A stretch of 64,000 nt of DNA, from the NCBI GenBank assembly GCA_022606425.2, contig JAHDVF020001229.1, forward strand, positions 806,001-870,000, written 5' to 3'. The number at the start of each line of letters is the position of its first letter. The first letter of the stretch is position 1. Made by a program: the position numbers and the translations under genes. Positions 22,345 to 33,182 of this stretch are shown one piece after another. Origin of the DNA: Lepidostoma basale. Taxonomy: Eukaryota; Arthropoda; Insecta; Trichoptera; Lepidostomatidae. A model generated the notes under the pieces. That model did not search any database. It was not told the DNA's origin and saw only the letters and a program-made list of their open reading frames with translations.

Positions 22345-22480
22345 CTGATATTATCGCGATAGCTATTTCAAACAACATGTTTTTCGTAACATCTGATGAT
22401 GCCAACAAAGATTGTCTAAACAGCTGTCGCGACAATCTCAATAAAATAAATTTTGATATGTATAATATCAGTGTTTCAGA
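22345..22480. mobile_element. Fold-back element, family V, copy 1
   Basis: Left arm TATCGCGATAGCTATTTCAA is inverted against AACAGCTGTCGCGACAATCT. The downstream AAATTTTGATATGTATAATA recurs at 62.97 kb. A 64-codon frame runs through it but is not gene-like. Confidence 0.6.
22393..22428 (+). ncRNA. Hammerhead-like motif, family V (intact CTGATGA)
   Basis: CTGATGA (22393-22399), an extra T, GCCAA-loop-TTGTC (4 of 5 pairs), TAAA in place of GAAA, then CAGCTGT and C. ACAGCTGT is a self-complementary octamer and the triplet is GTC. Family member 62951-62962 keeps GAAAC before the same octamer. Confidence 0.5.
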
Positions 22481-22814
22481 AATAAAACATTTAATAATGT
22501 TCGAATATTATAGTGTTTCGGCCAACATAATGGATTATCTAATCATAGATTTGTATTACACATTATATTAAAATATGATATTTAATCGAAATATTCAAAA
22601 CATTTATTCATTTATTTTGATATTGACAGAATTAATTCCGTTATTTGTTTGTTGATACATTTAATTGATATAAATCTTAGAATATTTTAACATTAAAAAT
22701 ATTCCTGAGACAAGTCAAAACGATATTAAAGTTATGCATATTAAGATCATTACATAAGGAAGGATTTATAAATAAATGTACTAGAGATGAGCAATATGAA
22801 GAAGGCTAACAATT

Positions 22815-22880
22815 AGCGAGTGGCGTATTTAATTTTAGCGAGTGGCGTATTTAATTTTGGTGAGTGGCGTTTTTAATTAT
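22815..22880 (+). repeat. 22-bp tandem repeat, three copies
   Basis: Unit AGCGAGTGGCGTATTTAATT plus TT. Units start at 22815, 22837 and 22859; the first two are identical and the third has changes. Confidence 0.9.
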
Positions 22881-23091
22881 ATTGTGGTAGGGCTACAAGG
22901 TACAAGTACGAAGTACGACGAAAATAGTATAAATTTGAGCTTTTATGCTTTTGGTGGTAATGAACAGAATATAATTTAGATATTTTCCAAAAAAATCTTC
23001 CATGTTTTATATATTATATTTTATTAAGAATTATTAAATCATGTGTATTCATGTATGCATTTCCATTACAAAAGTAAATAGATTAAAGCTA

Positions 23092-23235
23092 ACTTACCAT
23101 CACGCCGTCTCCCAGAAGAGATAGGCAGAAAGAATGGACAGCCACACTTTCCTGGCATACTCTCGATTCCTCAACATTCATACATCGTATCACGCCCACT
23201 CGTCAATTTTTCCGAATCCTCACGTGGCCGAAAAT
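23092..23235 (-). mobile_element. LINE-A 3' fragment
   Basis: CTAACTTACCATCACGCCGT, then 3' sequence to the CTCACGTGGCCG segment. The tail is short. Confidence 0.75.
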
Positions 23236-23410
23236 TAATAAATCAATTGACAAATCTAGTACACCTTTTAGAAATCATTCAATTGCCTTTCGTCATACTT
23301 GTTTCATTATTTTCATACTTATTATACTTGTGACAAAAATATTTCGCATGATTAATAAATTTCAATCAATGATTTAAAAAATCTCTACCCCTAACAAAAT
23401 AATCGTTGTG

Positions 23411-23862
23411 ACAAAGATATAAAGACTAAAGTCTTCAACCAATGCGTCTTGCCAGTCATGACGTACGGAGCCGAGACGTGGACACTGACAAAAGGTCTAG
23501 TCTACAGATTCAAGGTCGCCCAACGCGCCATAGAAAGAGCCATGCTTGAGGGACAGATTTAGAAACGAATTTATTAAACGAATCAAACCAAGGTGACTGA
23601 GATGGCTCTGAGGATGGACGGGCTGAAGTGGCGATGGGCTGGCCATATCTGTCGCAGAACCGACGACCGATGGGGGAGACGGGTTCTGGAGTGGAGACCG
23701 CGTACAGGATTCCGCAGAGTTGGACGTCCCTCTGCCCGCTGGACCGACAATCTGAAGAGGACTGCTGGACATGGATGGATGGGAGCGGCAATGGATAAGG
23801 AGCGGTGGCGGGCTTTGGGAGAGGCCTACATTCAGCAGTGGATGACAGACGGCTGATAATGA
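23411..23862 (+). mobile_element. LINE-J 3' end
   Basis: Reads VMTYGAETWTLTKGLVYRFK, then after a small deletion MALRMDGLKWRWAGHICRRT, WRPRTGFRRVGRPSARWTDN, ALGEAYIQQWMTDG (87-codon frame 23593-23856), and a short GATAATGATGAC (GAT)n tail. The deletion near 23550 removes the end of the ERAMLG..LRDRFRN part. Inactive. Confidence 0.85.
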
Positions 23863-24435
23863 TGACAGTGATATAGTTTTTTCGTATACCCTTATCAATA
23901 ACATATTTTCAAATATTTTTAAAAAATGACGAGAAAATACATTTTAGCCAGTGCGGTATATATTATACCTACTCTATTTTACATGTTGTTTATTCAGATG
24001 AAATGTATGTAGGAATCAAGAGCTACTCGTACATATGATGAACCATAAACATCCATCAGAGGAATACCATATAATATAAACGTTTGCCTCCAATAAAAAC
24101 AGAGATTTTGGGTAAGAATTGTTCAAGGTTAGTAACCTTATGTCCATTGAAGACATTCACCCGTACATTTAGAAATTCTAATTTATTTTGGCACAGTGTA
24201 AAATTAAGAAAAGTTTCGCGTGGGGGGTGTATGTAACAAGAATCTAAAACACATCGATTCCTTTATCTACCCCAAAGTAAATAGGCGAAAGTTTGCGCAA
24301 GAATAACAACTCGAAACAACAATTAATCTAAGCGCGTTCGATTGATAGTTGTTTGATAGTGAAATTCGTGCTGGGCCTAATCATCTGGAGTGGAGGAATT
24401 CTGTTTTTCAGCGCTTTTGCATCTTGATCAAATTG
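23863..24435. other. Non-coding stretch
   Basis: No repeat or coding feature recognised. Confidence 0.4.
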
Positions 24436-24610
24436 TGTAGTTCGTCGAGAGTCCACAATTAAAAGCCGCTGGTGGCGTGAGTGAAGACATTAGACACTCC
24501 GACGCACCGCTATCGCTAGTTTTATAACTGCCATTAATACCTGATACACAATGGCGGGTAATTCCTCCTGCTTGTTCGACAGCGCCCAGCGCCCCGTAAA
24601 TTCGAGGAAT
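24436..24610. other. Candidate conserved non-coding island
   Basis: GC-richer, single-copy within the window, with no frame of note. It lies directly before the 16-bp minisatellite. Conservation cannot be judged from one sequence. Confidence 0.25.
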
Positions 24611-24648
24611 TGCCAGATGATGAATTGTTTTTAAATTTATAATTAAAC

Positions 24649-24866
24649 GAATTGTCGTTGAAAGAATCGTCGGTTGAATGAATTGTCAATTAAAGGAATT
24701 GTCAGTTGAAAGAATTATAAGTTAAAAGAATTGTCGGTTGGAGGAATTGTCAGTTGAAGGAATTGTCAGTGGAGAGATTTGACAGTTGAAAGAATAGTCA
24801 ATTAAAGGAATTGTCAGTTAAAATAATTGTCAGTTGAAGGAATTGTCAGTTCAATGAATTAGAGAT
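24649..24866 (+). repeat. 16-bp minisatellite
   Basis: About 14 imperfect copies of AATTGTCAGTTGAAGG in tandem, with a few one-base indels and substitutions such as AATTGTCGGTTGGAGG. Unit not a multiple of three. Confidence 0.9.
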
Positions 24867-25239
24867 TCATGATATTGTTAGCTTAAATAATTTAAGTCTG
24901 AATTTCTCCTTTAAAAATTATAATCCGAAGAAGTGCTTAGTTTCCCATGCTTCTTCAGGTATAATAATTGCGCAATATGTAGCAGGGTAAAATCGTGTCC
25001 GGTTCACCAAAGTGCACTGTAAATCGCTGGTTTGTAACCTGTATCCTGTAATATAAACTACATCACATGATGAGCTATTAATCTTATACCGATTTCGATA
25101 CTAAGGGTGTTTTCGTTTAAGTCATTATGAAATGCTCTTACATCGTATGTTAGATAACATTTTATTTCGTATCTGGCAATCTACAAAACATTATAATTTT
25201 ATTATGTGATGTGTAGAATAATTATTTTGTAATAATAAT

Positions 25240-25575
25240 GGACCGGCTTGGTTAGCAACAATGAGGTGCTATATAGAGCCAGAGTAGTTAAAGAATGGTT
25301 GTCTGATGTGAAGTCTAGAAAGATGGCACATTCGGGACACTTTTTCCGCAACGAGAAATACGGTCTGCTGCACCACATCATGATCAGAAGATTGAGGGTA
25401 GGTCCGGTGCGGGAAGACCCCAGATGTCTTGGCTCGAGAATATCAAAATATGGTCCGGAATTCGGAGGATGGGAGAGTTATTCCGGCTGGCACAGGACAG
25501 AGAGGCCTACGCCAGAGTGAAAGCCGAAATCAGGGGGACCAAATATGGCACTCCAAAAAGAAGAATAATAATAGT
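25240..25575 (+). mobile_element. LINE-O 3' end
   Basis: Overlapping frames read RKMAHSGHFFRNEKYGLLHH, then SWLENIKIWSGIRRMGELFR and LAQDREAYARVKAEIRGTKY, the common C terminus of a LINE protein type, ending in AAAAAGAAGAATAATAATAG. 5'-truncated. Confidence 0.75.
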
Positions 25576-26555
25576 ATTATATTATTTTTTGCCTCTAAGT
25601 ATGGTGTTAATTTAACTATAACACTTTGCATCCTTGGAAATGACACAAAGTCAGCCAAACCTTCCACCACATTGGCAAGATAAGAGATTAGATTTAATAA
25701 TTTTTAGGTCCTCTACAAACCTATGTTAACTTTCGATTTTTTTCTTAAATAATAAAACCGAAGTTTCTAATAATAACAACCAAACTATTTCATAATATTT
25801 GTTTTCTACACCATCAATCTAAAAATGATAAATAAACAGTGAGTATTTGTCGTTTAGAAAGTCAGAAGGATTTTGATCCTGTATTTAATAATCAATTCTA
25901 AGACAAAAGTATGAGCTTTTATGAAGCTTTTTGAAGGCACGTATTAGGTCCACCAGCAAACGCTTACAAATCATGATAAAATGCAAGCAAAGGTTCCATT
26001 CAATTTTAACAGATATTGTTATCATGGCACCAGTTAGCATTTGCATTGTTCCTCAAATTTAGAGATCACGAATGTATGTTTTAATTTGACAACTCTTCGG
26101 TAGCTACTCTACTTGGGATTCCCAACAACACCCATACCAGTCACGACTATGGTGTGTAATGTAATTTTTTATTGGTTTTCATAATTGGAACATCGAATCT
26201 TTGCACGAACGGTTAAATCAAATATTCCATGAGGTCCCTGTCGAGTGAACGAACAATCGAGAAGCGTGCAAGGGATCTTTCACGAAAATCGACTTATACT
26301 TATACATATGTGGTAAGACAAGAAGACAGTTTTGTTGTCTCATGATTCTTGATACATGAGATATCTATCATAGACGTATCTCCGAATATAAAAACTAATA
26401 ACTATTTTTTATTTAATTTTATTTTTAATACTTTAAAAATACATTTGATCAACTGAATGATATAATTCTTAATTTGATATAATGCTAATATAATAATATA
26501 TTTCAACATATAGGCATTTGTTGAAATGGGGGAAATCGTATGTTTATTAGAAGTT
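25576..26555. other. AT-rich non-coding stretch
   Basis: No feature recognised. Confidence 0.4.
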
Positions 26556-26559
26556 TTAT

Positions 26560-26960
26560 AATTAATACGAATAAAAACGTCAGTTTTCTAGAAGTTTTAT
26601 AATATTTTATGGGAATGACATGTTTCGCCCATTCTAATATTTCTGGATCTACCCAAATTATTCTTCGTTAAAAATGTATAAAGTCACATCAATTTTCGTT
26701 AATTAACATATTCTGCTCCATTCACTTGTGTATATAAACTACAACGAGTGGAAGTTTCGTCACATTTGATAATGCCGAAGAAGGGCGAAACATGTCATTC
26801 CCAAAATATATAATAAAATTGCACTAAACCTTATTTAATATGGAGTTTTAGATCGTTGTTCAAGAAACAATAAATTAGAAGTGTTATAATATTATATGGG
26901 ATCGACATGTAATTCCCATAAAACATAAAACTTCTAGGATACAGCCGCTTTCATTCATAT
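26560..26960. mobile_element. Family F fold-back, one copy plus a second arm
   Basis: Left arm 26560-26630 (AAACGTCAGTTTTCTAGAAG, GGAATGACATGTTTCGCCC) and right arm 26770-26840 (GGCGAAACATGTCATTCCC, GGAGTTTTAGATCGTTGTTC), followed at 26870-26960 by another F arm pair. Loop about 130 bp. Confidence 0.65.
26766..26796 (+). ncRNA. Hammerhead-like motif, family F
   Basis: TTGATAA, extra T, GCC...GGC stem, GAAA (26787-26790), then CATGTC, making the ACATGT palindrome with a GTC triplet. ATT after the triplet can pair with AT before the core. C3 is T and G8 is A. Confidence 0.45.
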
Positions 26961-26964
26961 TATT

Positions 26965-28165
26965 AGTTTAATTCATAATATCTGGATTATTTTTCCATAA
27001 TGTACACATTTTTACAACATATCATGTACGTGCGTTAGTTTTATCCCTTTTTTCGAATTTTGCCAATATTAAGAATTCGATTGCTTAAACCGCGCAGTAA
27101 TTCCACGATCGTCTTCAATTTGGTCCATCATTCACATTGTTTACTAATCCATATTAATGTTCCAGTTTTAATTTGTATATTTATAATATTTATTATGTAC
27201 TATATATTTATTTAATTACATTAGAGACCTTATCCGTTTTTCATGTTGTTATTATTCTTTCACATCCTAATTACAATTTACCTGCATACATATACAGGTA
27301 TGTTGGTACAAAAACACGATTTCGCACTGCCATCTTAGCTTTTGTACTTTCATTATACATAGTCGTATAAGAAGCAGTGGTGTCCGTAAATTTTATTTAC
27401 CAAAACGTAGTCATTTAAATATGCTATCTGAGTCACGTGGTCTGGGATTCTCTGGGATCTTTTTTTGCAGGAAGTTTACGTAATATACAAATTATTATTA
27501 ATACTATTTTTTTAACTACAGCTTATCAACGATTCAGTATAGAAAAAAAATAATCAATTAATACTGATTATTAATTACTTAACCATTAAATGATTAGTTT
27601 TTTTTCTACCGTCCCACTTGTCAACGGATCGCCAAGAGATTATTATAAATATGATTTATCGTGTGAGGTGAGGTCTTTGAACCTATAAATTAAAATGATA
27701 ATCATTGAATTGACTTTGTAAAAAATGTACCGAGTCGATTTGTTGAATTATTATACTGTATACAGTATGTTTCGGAACTTTCGATCGTTAACGAATAAAT
27801 AAAATTATGATACAAAAAAATACACTTTTATATTGATTTCAGCAATCAATACTGTGACCATTTTGTATATAAAATACTTATTCTTATTAATAATTGAAAT
27901 TTCTTGATAAAAATTGTTGATTAAAATTTTTTTTTTCGAATCGTGTTTCCAAAAATTATATCCGTTTTTTTTTCTCCGTTTATATATTGTATATTATAAT
28001 ACTATAGTACAAACATTCTTACATTATTTGTTTTGGCATGTGGTTTGAAGTTGCATTCGATTTGGCCCCCGTTGTCAAATTTAGAAAAAGGACATTTGAA
28101 ATGTTTTATTTAATACATTACTAGGATGTTAACCTAGTACTCATAGTTAATATTTATAATCATTA
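26965..28165. other. AT-rich non-coding stretch
   Basis: No repeat or gene recognised. Short AT-driven frames only. Confidence 0.4.
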
Positions 28166-28169
28166 TTTC

Positions 28170-28262
28170 TCTTGTTCAAACGGCTTCGGCAACTCGCTGC
28201 CATGTACCAGAAGATGGCAACGAGCTGCAAAAAACAGTTGAAATTGGAATAACAAGTTAAAT
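28170..28262. mobile_element. Fold-back element, family Q, copy 1
   Basis: Arms GGCAACTCGCTGCCATG and ATGGCAACGAGCTGC with further matches outward (TTCAAACGG / CAGTTGAA). A related sequence is at 34448-34478, minus. Confidence 0.5.
28208..28240 (+). ncRNA. Hammerhead-like motif, family Q (decayed)
   Basis: CAGAAGA (U4 replaced by A), extra T, a GGCAACGAGCTGC hairpin, AAAA in place of GAAA, then CAGTTG. Recognisable only by comparison with the other families. Confidence 0.3.
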
Positions 28263-28738
28263 TTAACTAAGTCTATATTATAATTGTATAACTGTTCTTA
28301 TAATTGTATTCATTTCATTAAAATATTAGGAAGCAAAATTTGATGGTTAAGTTTATTTAAAAATTAAATACAGTTGTATGTATTTTGTGTGAATACAATT
28401 AGTTTTTTTGTGAATACAAGTAATATTTTGTGTGAAAACAAGAAGAGTTTTGTATGAATACAATTAATTCATTTATAGTAACTGACAGCCATATTTTATA
28501 CTAAAACAACTAATGGGATTGATTGTAGAATTAACTACAATCAATCCAATTCAATCAAGTAGTTTATTAGTCTCAAAAAAATAATGGGCACCACAATTTA
28601 AGGTAATAACCTGAAAATGCTTTCTGTTGCACGTTTCTATTTATTTGTACGAGTTCCTTTCTACTTTGGGAAGTATTTTTCAACGGGCGTAAAATCAGGA
28701 AATTTATTAATTTTCTTGTTTTTCATTTTTTGGAGAAA

Positions 28739-28968
28739 AAATCCCCGCTTTGTGGAAAAACTCATAACCGATACGAATAACAACCTTTACTCTTTTGAGA
28801 TCAATTCTTTCAAGTCAACTTTTCCTATTTTATATAACCGTTTCGTTTATCGGAATATGGACTTGCCTCGTTACAGGATGCCAAATAAAATTAGTTAGAT
28901 TAATGCAAAAACAGAGAAAATCATTTCCCAATTGCGCTTTTCTTTTGTTCTTGTTTTAAATTAATATC
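28739..28968 (+). mobile_element. Repeat X, copy 1
   Basis: Homologous over about 230 bp to 47222-47457 (minus). The + frame continues through NPRFVEKLITDTNNN and NSFKSTFPIL, and the second copy reads NPHFVEKLITDSNNN and NSFKSKFPIL. I do not recognise the family. The shared frame may simply reflect recent common ancestry. Confidence 0.65.
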
Positions 28969-28969
28969 T

Positions 28970-29404
28970 GTATTCGTAACTCCATTTAACTTTTTGATAA
29001 AGCAATGAAAATAACATTAAATTCACTATAAACTCTCGTATATTAAAAATTCTCGTTGATCAGTTTTGTTTTATTTATTTGTGGCGGTCCAAACTTCCTC
29101 CTGGAAGAAAGCGTGACTTAAAATAATAAACAACTTAATCAAATCGTTGTAAAAATTGTGATGCTTAATTTATTGTTTCTTCAACAATGGTGTAAAACTC
29201 CATGTTAAATAATTATTACGAATGGACTTGAACTTGGACTTGGATATTCTGGCTTACAGAGGTTCAGCTCTAATAGCTATTCCTCTTACGTCTGTAAGAA
29301 ACATTGTCGGAATGTGATTTGGTAGTTGTTTTATGATGGGGCTAAATGTATGGCCCGGAGTGTCCCTCCGAAAGAGGGCGAAAGGGGATTTAGGGTTTTT
29401 GATA
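28970..29404. other. Non-coding stretch with one F outer arm
   Basis: 29175-29225 (TTGTTTCTTCAACAATGGTG, AAAACTCCATGTTAAAT) is the outer end of an F arm. The rest is not recognised. Confidence 0.4.
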
Positions 29405-29575
29405 AAGAATGAAAACGTCTGTTTTCTAGAAGTTTTTTTATAATTAATGTAACTGATATGGTCCGCCTGTCAAAGACATTTTCAAATGTCACATTTGATC
29501 ATGCCTGAGACAGGCGTAACATGTCATTGACATAAATTATAATAAAACTTCTAGAAAACAGACGTCTTCCTCAGT
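29405..29575. mobile_element. Fold-back element, family F, best copy
   Basis: Left arm AAAACGTCTGTTTTCTAGAA, right arm TTCTAGAAAACAGACGTC, length about 165 bp. Both arms retain parts of the hammerhead-like module, and the right arm is nearly complete. Confidence 0.8.
29486..29533 (+). ncRNA. Hammerhead-like motif with stem I, family F
   Basis: TTGATCA (29495-29501), extra T, GCCTG-AGA-CAGGC (perfect 5 bp), GTAA (29516-29519), CATGT, C (29525). Flanking stem I is in register: AT/AT next to the core and triplet, a small internal loop, then ATGTC (29486-29490) with GACAT (29529-29533). Core changes: C3 to T, G8 to C, A13 to T. Confidence 0.5.
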
Positions 29576-29650
29576 ATTAACTAACTATCTAACTAACCAT
29601 CACACCGTCTCTCCGAAGGGGTAGGCAGAAATAATGGACTGTCACACTTT
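29576..29650 (-). mobile_element. LINE-A 3' terminus
   Basis: CTAACTATCTAACTAACCAT followed by CACCGTCTCTCCGAAGGGGT and the ATAATGGACTGTCACAC segment. Confidence 0.8.
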
Positions 29651-29663
29651 AACCGGTGCGGCA

Positions 29664-29707
29664 TTCCATCCTTCCCTTTTCGCCCCCGCGGGAGACGGCG
29701 TGATGGG
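29664..29707 (+). mobile_element. LINE-A 3' terminal piece, opposite strand
   Basis: CATTCCATCCTTC and GGGAGACGGCGTGATGGG are LINE-A 3' sequence on +, directly after a minus-strand terminus, so it forms a small inverted pair. Confidence 0.55.
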
Positions 29708-29709
29708 TT

Positions 29710-30628
29710 CCAAACCTCATCGCCACATTGTATTAACGTTATTATTAATATAGAAAATTAACGTTGCACTTTGCAGTTCTCAATTTTCGACTTCAATTGT
29801 TGTAATTTTAAGAAATATGTTTTGAACATTTGATGTTTTCATTCGTATTAATTAAATTGTTGTAAAATGAAGTATACCCTGAACGCCAAGAAGAAAAGTA
29901 AATAGGTATCAGAGCAAGACACTCACGGATGTGCTCAAAGAGAGTGTTTAAATATTTTGTAGACATATTATGATAAAAGTGGAGGGAAGGTAACCACCGA
30001 GCCGCTGGTCCGATCAAATCTCTCAATAGCTGCATCCTGGAGACTGACGGGTGACAGAAGCACATGCATAGTTTACAGGATGGATCACAAGGAATACGAC
30101 TAAGAAGAAGAATAAGATAAAATGTACCAATATTTTGGGAACACCGTGTATATAAAACGAGAGATTTTTAATATCGAAATAAACATGCAAGATGAAAGAG
30201 CCCAAGTACGTCGCGCCCAAACTGTTTGTGTAGAGACCCCGCGACGCTAGCGCCAGGGCAGCGCCACTTCCTCGTAACAAATTTTGTTTATTATTAAAAT
30301 AAAAACAAATGCTATCTAAAATGCATGAACTCTGTTGTTTCAGCTGACATCCGTCTAGCTGGAACCCGCTCGGGTCGTCTGGTTTATTTAAAAATCTATT
30401 GTTACTTATTCACTTCTTGGTACGTCCCATTCTACAAGTTATTCTGATGTTGTTACAGTTGTGTTGACTTTTCCTTAAGACCCACAGGAATTTTTTGGAA
30501 TTTATTACGACCACTTCAATGCTTGCGTCTTATTCAGCGCATTACCATTATTTTCTTTTTAATTCAAAATTCTTTTGTATCAATAAAAAAAACTTACGAT
30601 TACAATCAAACATTTTTATACGAGTTTA
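29710..30628. other. Non-coding stretch
   Basis: Overlapping minus frames of 85 codons (29808-30280) have no recognised family. Part of 29950-30110 resembles a decayed LINE end (AGAAGAAGAATAAG at 30100) but is not assignable. Confidence 0.35.
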
Positions 30629-30629
30629 T

Positions 30630-30740
30630 TATACGAGTATGTTGAGATCAAATCAATCAAATATTAAATGTCGGGCACGCGAGGAGTCGGATAAGTCAAC
30701 GTGCATCCATACCACAAGGGACGAAGCGAGTGAAAAATAT
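30630..30740 (+). mobile_element. LINE-A internal 3' fragment
   Basis: GATCAAATCAATCAAATATT, AAATGTCGGGCACGCGAGGA and the decayed RACM..MN region. Cut off by the LINE-L tail complement. Confidence 0.65.
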
Positions 30741-31345
30741 GTCTTCTTCTTCTTCTTCTTTTAATAGATCTGACGATCTGTGACACAGAAATCATGTCTC
30801 GTCGGATGATGAGATCCAGCTATCCCTCCATCTCTTAGACGATCTTCCAGGTGGGTGGTGTCCGGGGATTTCATAAACGACTGTATATGCAACTCCATTC
30901 GGGCTACATGGTCCCTCCAGTATCTTCTTCTGGATCTACTCCACTGAACGATATCCTCTATTTCGCAAGTTTTTCTTATGTCTGCGTTGCGGACACGATC
31001 TCGGAGAGTTTTTCCAGTAATTGATCTTAGGACCTCCATCTCCGATGTTCTTAGTAGTCCCTTGGCTCGCACAGTGTCGGCCCGCGTCTTTACCGCGTAC
31101 GTCATGAGAGGTCGCACGCATGTTTTATAGATTCTGATCTTGCTGTCGATACGCATGTGCTTGTTCTTTCAGACCAGATTCTTCAGGCATCCTGATACAG
31201 CAGATGCTTTATTGACTTGTTCTCTACTTCAGTATAAAGGTCATTTTGCTGCAGATCTCTACTCCCAAATATCTTAAACTCATTACTTGCTCCACAGGTA
31301 CATCACCAACAGACAGCTTACATCTTGTAGGTTGCCTAGATATAG
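30736..31345 (-). mobile_element. LINE-L 3' end
   Basis: Complement of a (GAA)n tail at 30738-30760. Minus frame 30761-31156 (131 codons) reads MRIDSKIRIYKTCVRPLMTY, TSEMEVLRSITGKTLRDRVR, ARMELHIQSF. Upstream to 31345 the minus strand continues with decayed linker sequence. Typical LINE C-terminal region without RT motifs. Confidence 0.85.
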
Positions 31346-31750
31346 TGAGAAAAATATGTATTATAATATAATATATCTTAGATTTAGGTCTTAAGCAACT
31401 TAAAGCGGGTATCTCTCGTGCTAATGGGTATCTCGTATAAATTGTATAATATGTAATTGTTGTATTTTTAATACTCAGAATAATAGGTTAGATTTTACTT
31501 AATGTTTCCGCCGAGTAAGATTTTTTATATGTACATTAGTTACACAGGGTATCAATTATTTTAATTGCAGCCTCTTTGTATTGTGAAGCACATCAACAGA
31601 AGTAATAATTAAAAATCCTTTTCTTCTATTACAACATACAGATCGCTGGTGTTGTGTATGTACTATTGCTTTTTAACAGTGCCGTAGTGAGATACAAATT
31701 ACTAATTGTATTTATTTTTATATAAACTTAAGGCGTTTACACTGGAATTC
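31346..31750. other. AT-rich non-coding stretch
   Basis: No feature recognised. Confidence 0.4.
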
Positions 31751-31811
31751 CACAATGAAGATTTTTTATGAATTACAATACTGTTTTTTCCACTTTAGAG
31801 TTTATTTTTCT

Positions 31812-31845
31812 GGGCATGTTTCGAAGGCTTACACCTTCATCATCG
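31812..31845 (-). ncRNA. Hammerhead-like motif, family G, left arm
   Basis: Minus: CCGATGA, T, GAAGG-TGTAAG-CCTTC, GAAA, CATGCC. The cleavage triplet is altered (GCC), so this arm should be inactive. Confidence 0.5.
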
Positions 31846-31975
31846 GGAATCTAAAATCCTTCCAAAATTTAGCCCATTGATATGTCTATCGTTATCTTCC
31901 TAGTACTAAACACATGTTGTATATAATTCTAGGTTCTTGCACTCAGTTTGTAATAATTTTGGTTAGTTTATATCG

Positions 31976-32019
31976 TTCTCCCGATGATGAAGGTGTAAGC
32001 CTTCGAAACATGTCGAGAA
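31976..32019 (+). ncRNA. Hammerhead-like motif with perfect stem I, family G
   Basis: TTCTC (31976-31980), CCGATGA (31981-31987, U4 as C), extra T, GAAGG-TGTAAG-CCTTC, GAAA (32005-32008), CATGT, C (32014), then GAGAA (32015-32019). TTCTC pairs with GAGAA directly beside the core and the GTC triplet, as in a hammerhead. Predicted cleavage after 32014. Confidence 0.6.
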
Positions 32020-32204
32020 AAATAAACTCAAAAGTGGAAAAAATAATGTTTTAATTCATAAAAAATCGTAATTGTATTTGTAATATTTTAACGAATAAAA
32101 AAATAAAATCTACAATAGTTTAAACCAATGTATTATTTATATATATACAATATGTTTTAAAGAAAAAAATATTTTTAATTTAATTTATATACTAAAAAGG
32201 AATT

Positions 32205-32480
32205 AACTACACCCATCAGACCCAAAATGACTTACGGAATCCAAGCGAAATAGACACTGACAGAACGAAACTTCTCCTTCAACATAAATGAAAACATTGC
32301 GACCTATCGTGGGTAGAGAACCCTTAGTGACAGATTTGTAGAACCTGCAATATTTATGACATTGTGAGTTGAAGCAGAGAAGACGATTTTAAAGGGGGTT
32401 GTACAAAATAAACACTACAGCCATCAATAAGATAAAGAGAATGTTGAACATGAAGACGATAAAGAAGACAACACCAAATT
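32205..32480 (+). mobile_element. Decayed LINE 3' end
   Basis: PIRPKMTYGIQAK and LTERN in frame, then stops. A/GA-rich end (AAGACGATAAAGAAGACAAC). Resembles the RPxMTYGxExWxLT segment of LINE-J/K. Confidence 0.6.
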
Positions 32481-32744
32481 GATATCCTGTCTGAACATTA
32501 TTAGGAATTTACAGCTTTATTTTTTGTTGCTTTTAACATTCCCTCTTATAGAGTTCAAATAATATTTTGCCACGCCTCTGAAAGACCCAATCGTGTCTTA
32601 TAAATTACTCAAACTATTCGCATATAATTAAAACACATACCTATGGTTACAGTGGTTTTTCAAATGAAATATTGTGTCCCTACTTACATATTATCAAATC
32701 GGAATAATGGTGGAACCTATGTGTAACGCAGTATCAATTTACTG

Positions 32745-32905
32745 TAATTGTTTATAATAATACCCATGTGAGCTGCATGCCCCGGCAATGTCGACAAGCT
32801 CACTTTAACCCGCCGCCATAAATTCATTGTGTCGCCGATTCTAACAATACGCAGCCATTTTCATAATGCATGCAATTTTCCGAGATCTGTTTTTATATAC
32901 GTGCT
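32745..32905. other. Candidate conserved non-coding island
   Basis: Higher-GC, single-copy in the window. It contains TTCATTGTGTC (Sox-like) and ATAATGCATGCAATTTT (POU/homeodomain-like) strings. A regulatory role is only a suggestion. Confidence 0.3.
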
Positions 32906-33119
32906 TTTACATTACTTATAAATTGATGTAATAAATTACAGCAAGTTTACACACAATCGCGCTTTTTATTTATTTCACATTTTAGCCCTTTGTCACACTA
33001 AGCGACAATTGTCGCACTGTGCTGTTACAATTCACAATACATGAAACAAGATACAAATGAATTATTTGTAATAAAATATATTTACATACATGTATAATAT
33101 ATATGATAAATACAAAAAG

Positions 33120-33165
33120 TAACTTACCCTCACGCCGTTTGACGGGAGGGGTAGGCAGAGAGTAT
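33120..33165 (-). mobile_element. LINE-A 3' tip
   Basis: AACTTACCCTCACGCCGTTT, GGGAGGGGTAGGCAGAGAG. Only about 45 bp. Confidence 0.65.
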
Positions 33166-33182
33166 ATTGAAATTATTTATAT

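Larger units (their letters stand above)
31755..32090. mobile_element. Fold-back element, family G
   Basis: Arms of about 75 bp: left 31765-31848, right 31976-32060, both including AAGGTGTAAGCCTTCGAAAC or its complement. The loop is about 125 bp. Each arm carries a hammerhead-like module pointing outward. Confidence 0.8.

Noticed and set aside
23497..23904. 135-codon minus frame
   Set aside because: Antisense shadow of the LINE-J coding segment.
27290..27306. TACAG joined to GTATGT as a second recursive-splice site
   Set aside because: No pyrimidine tract upstream and a weaker 5' splice site.
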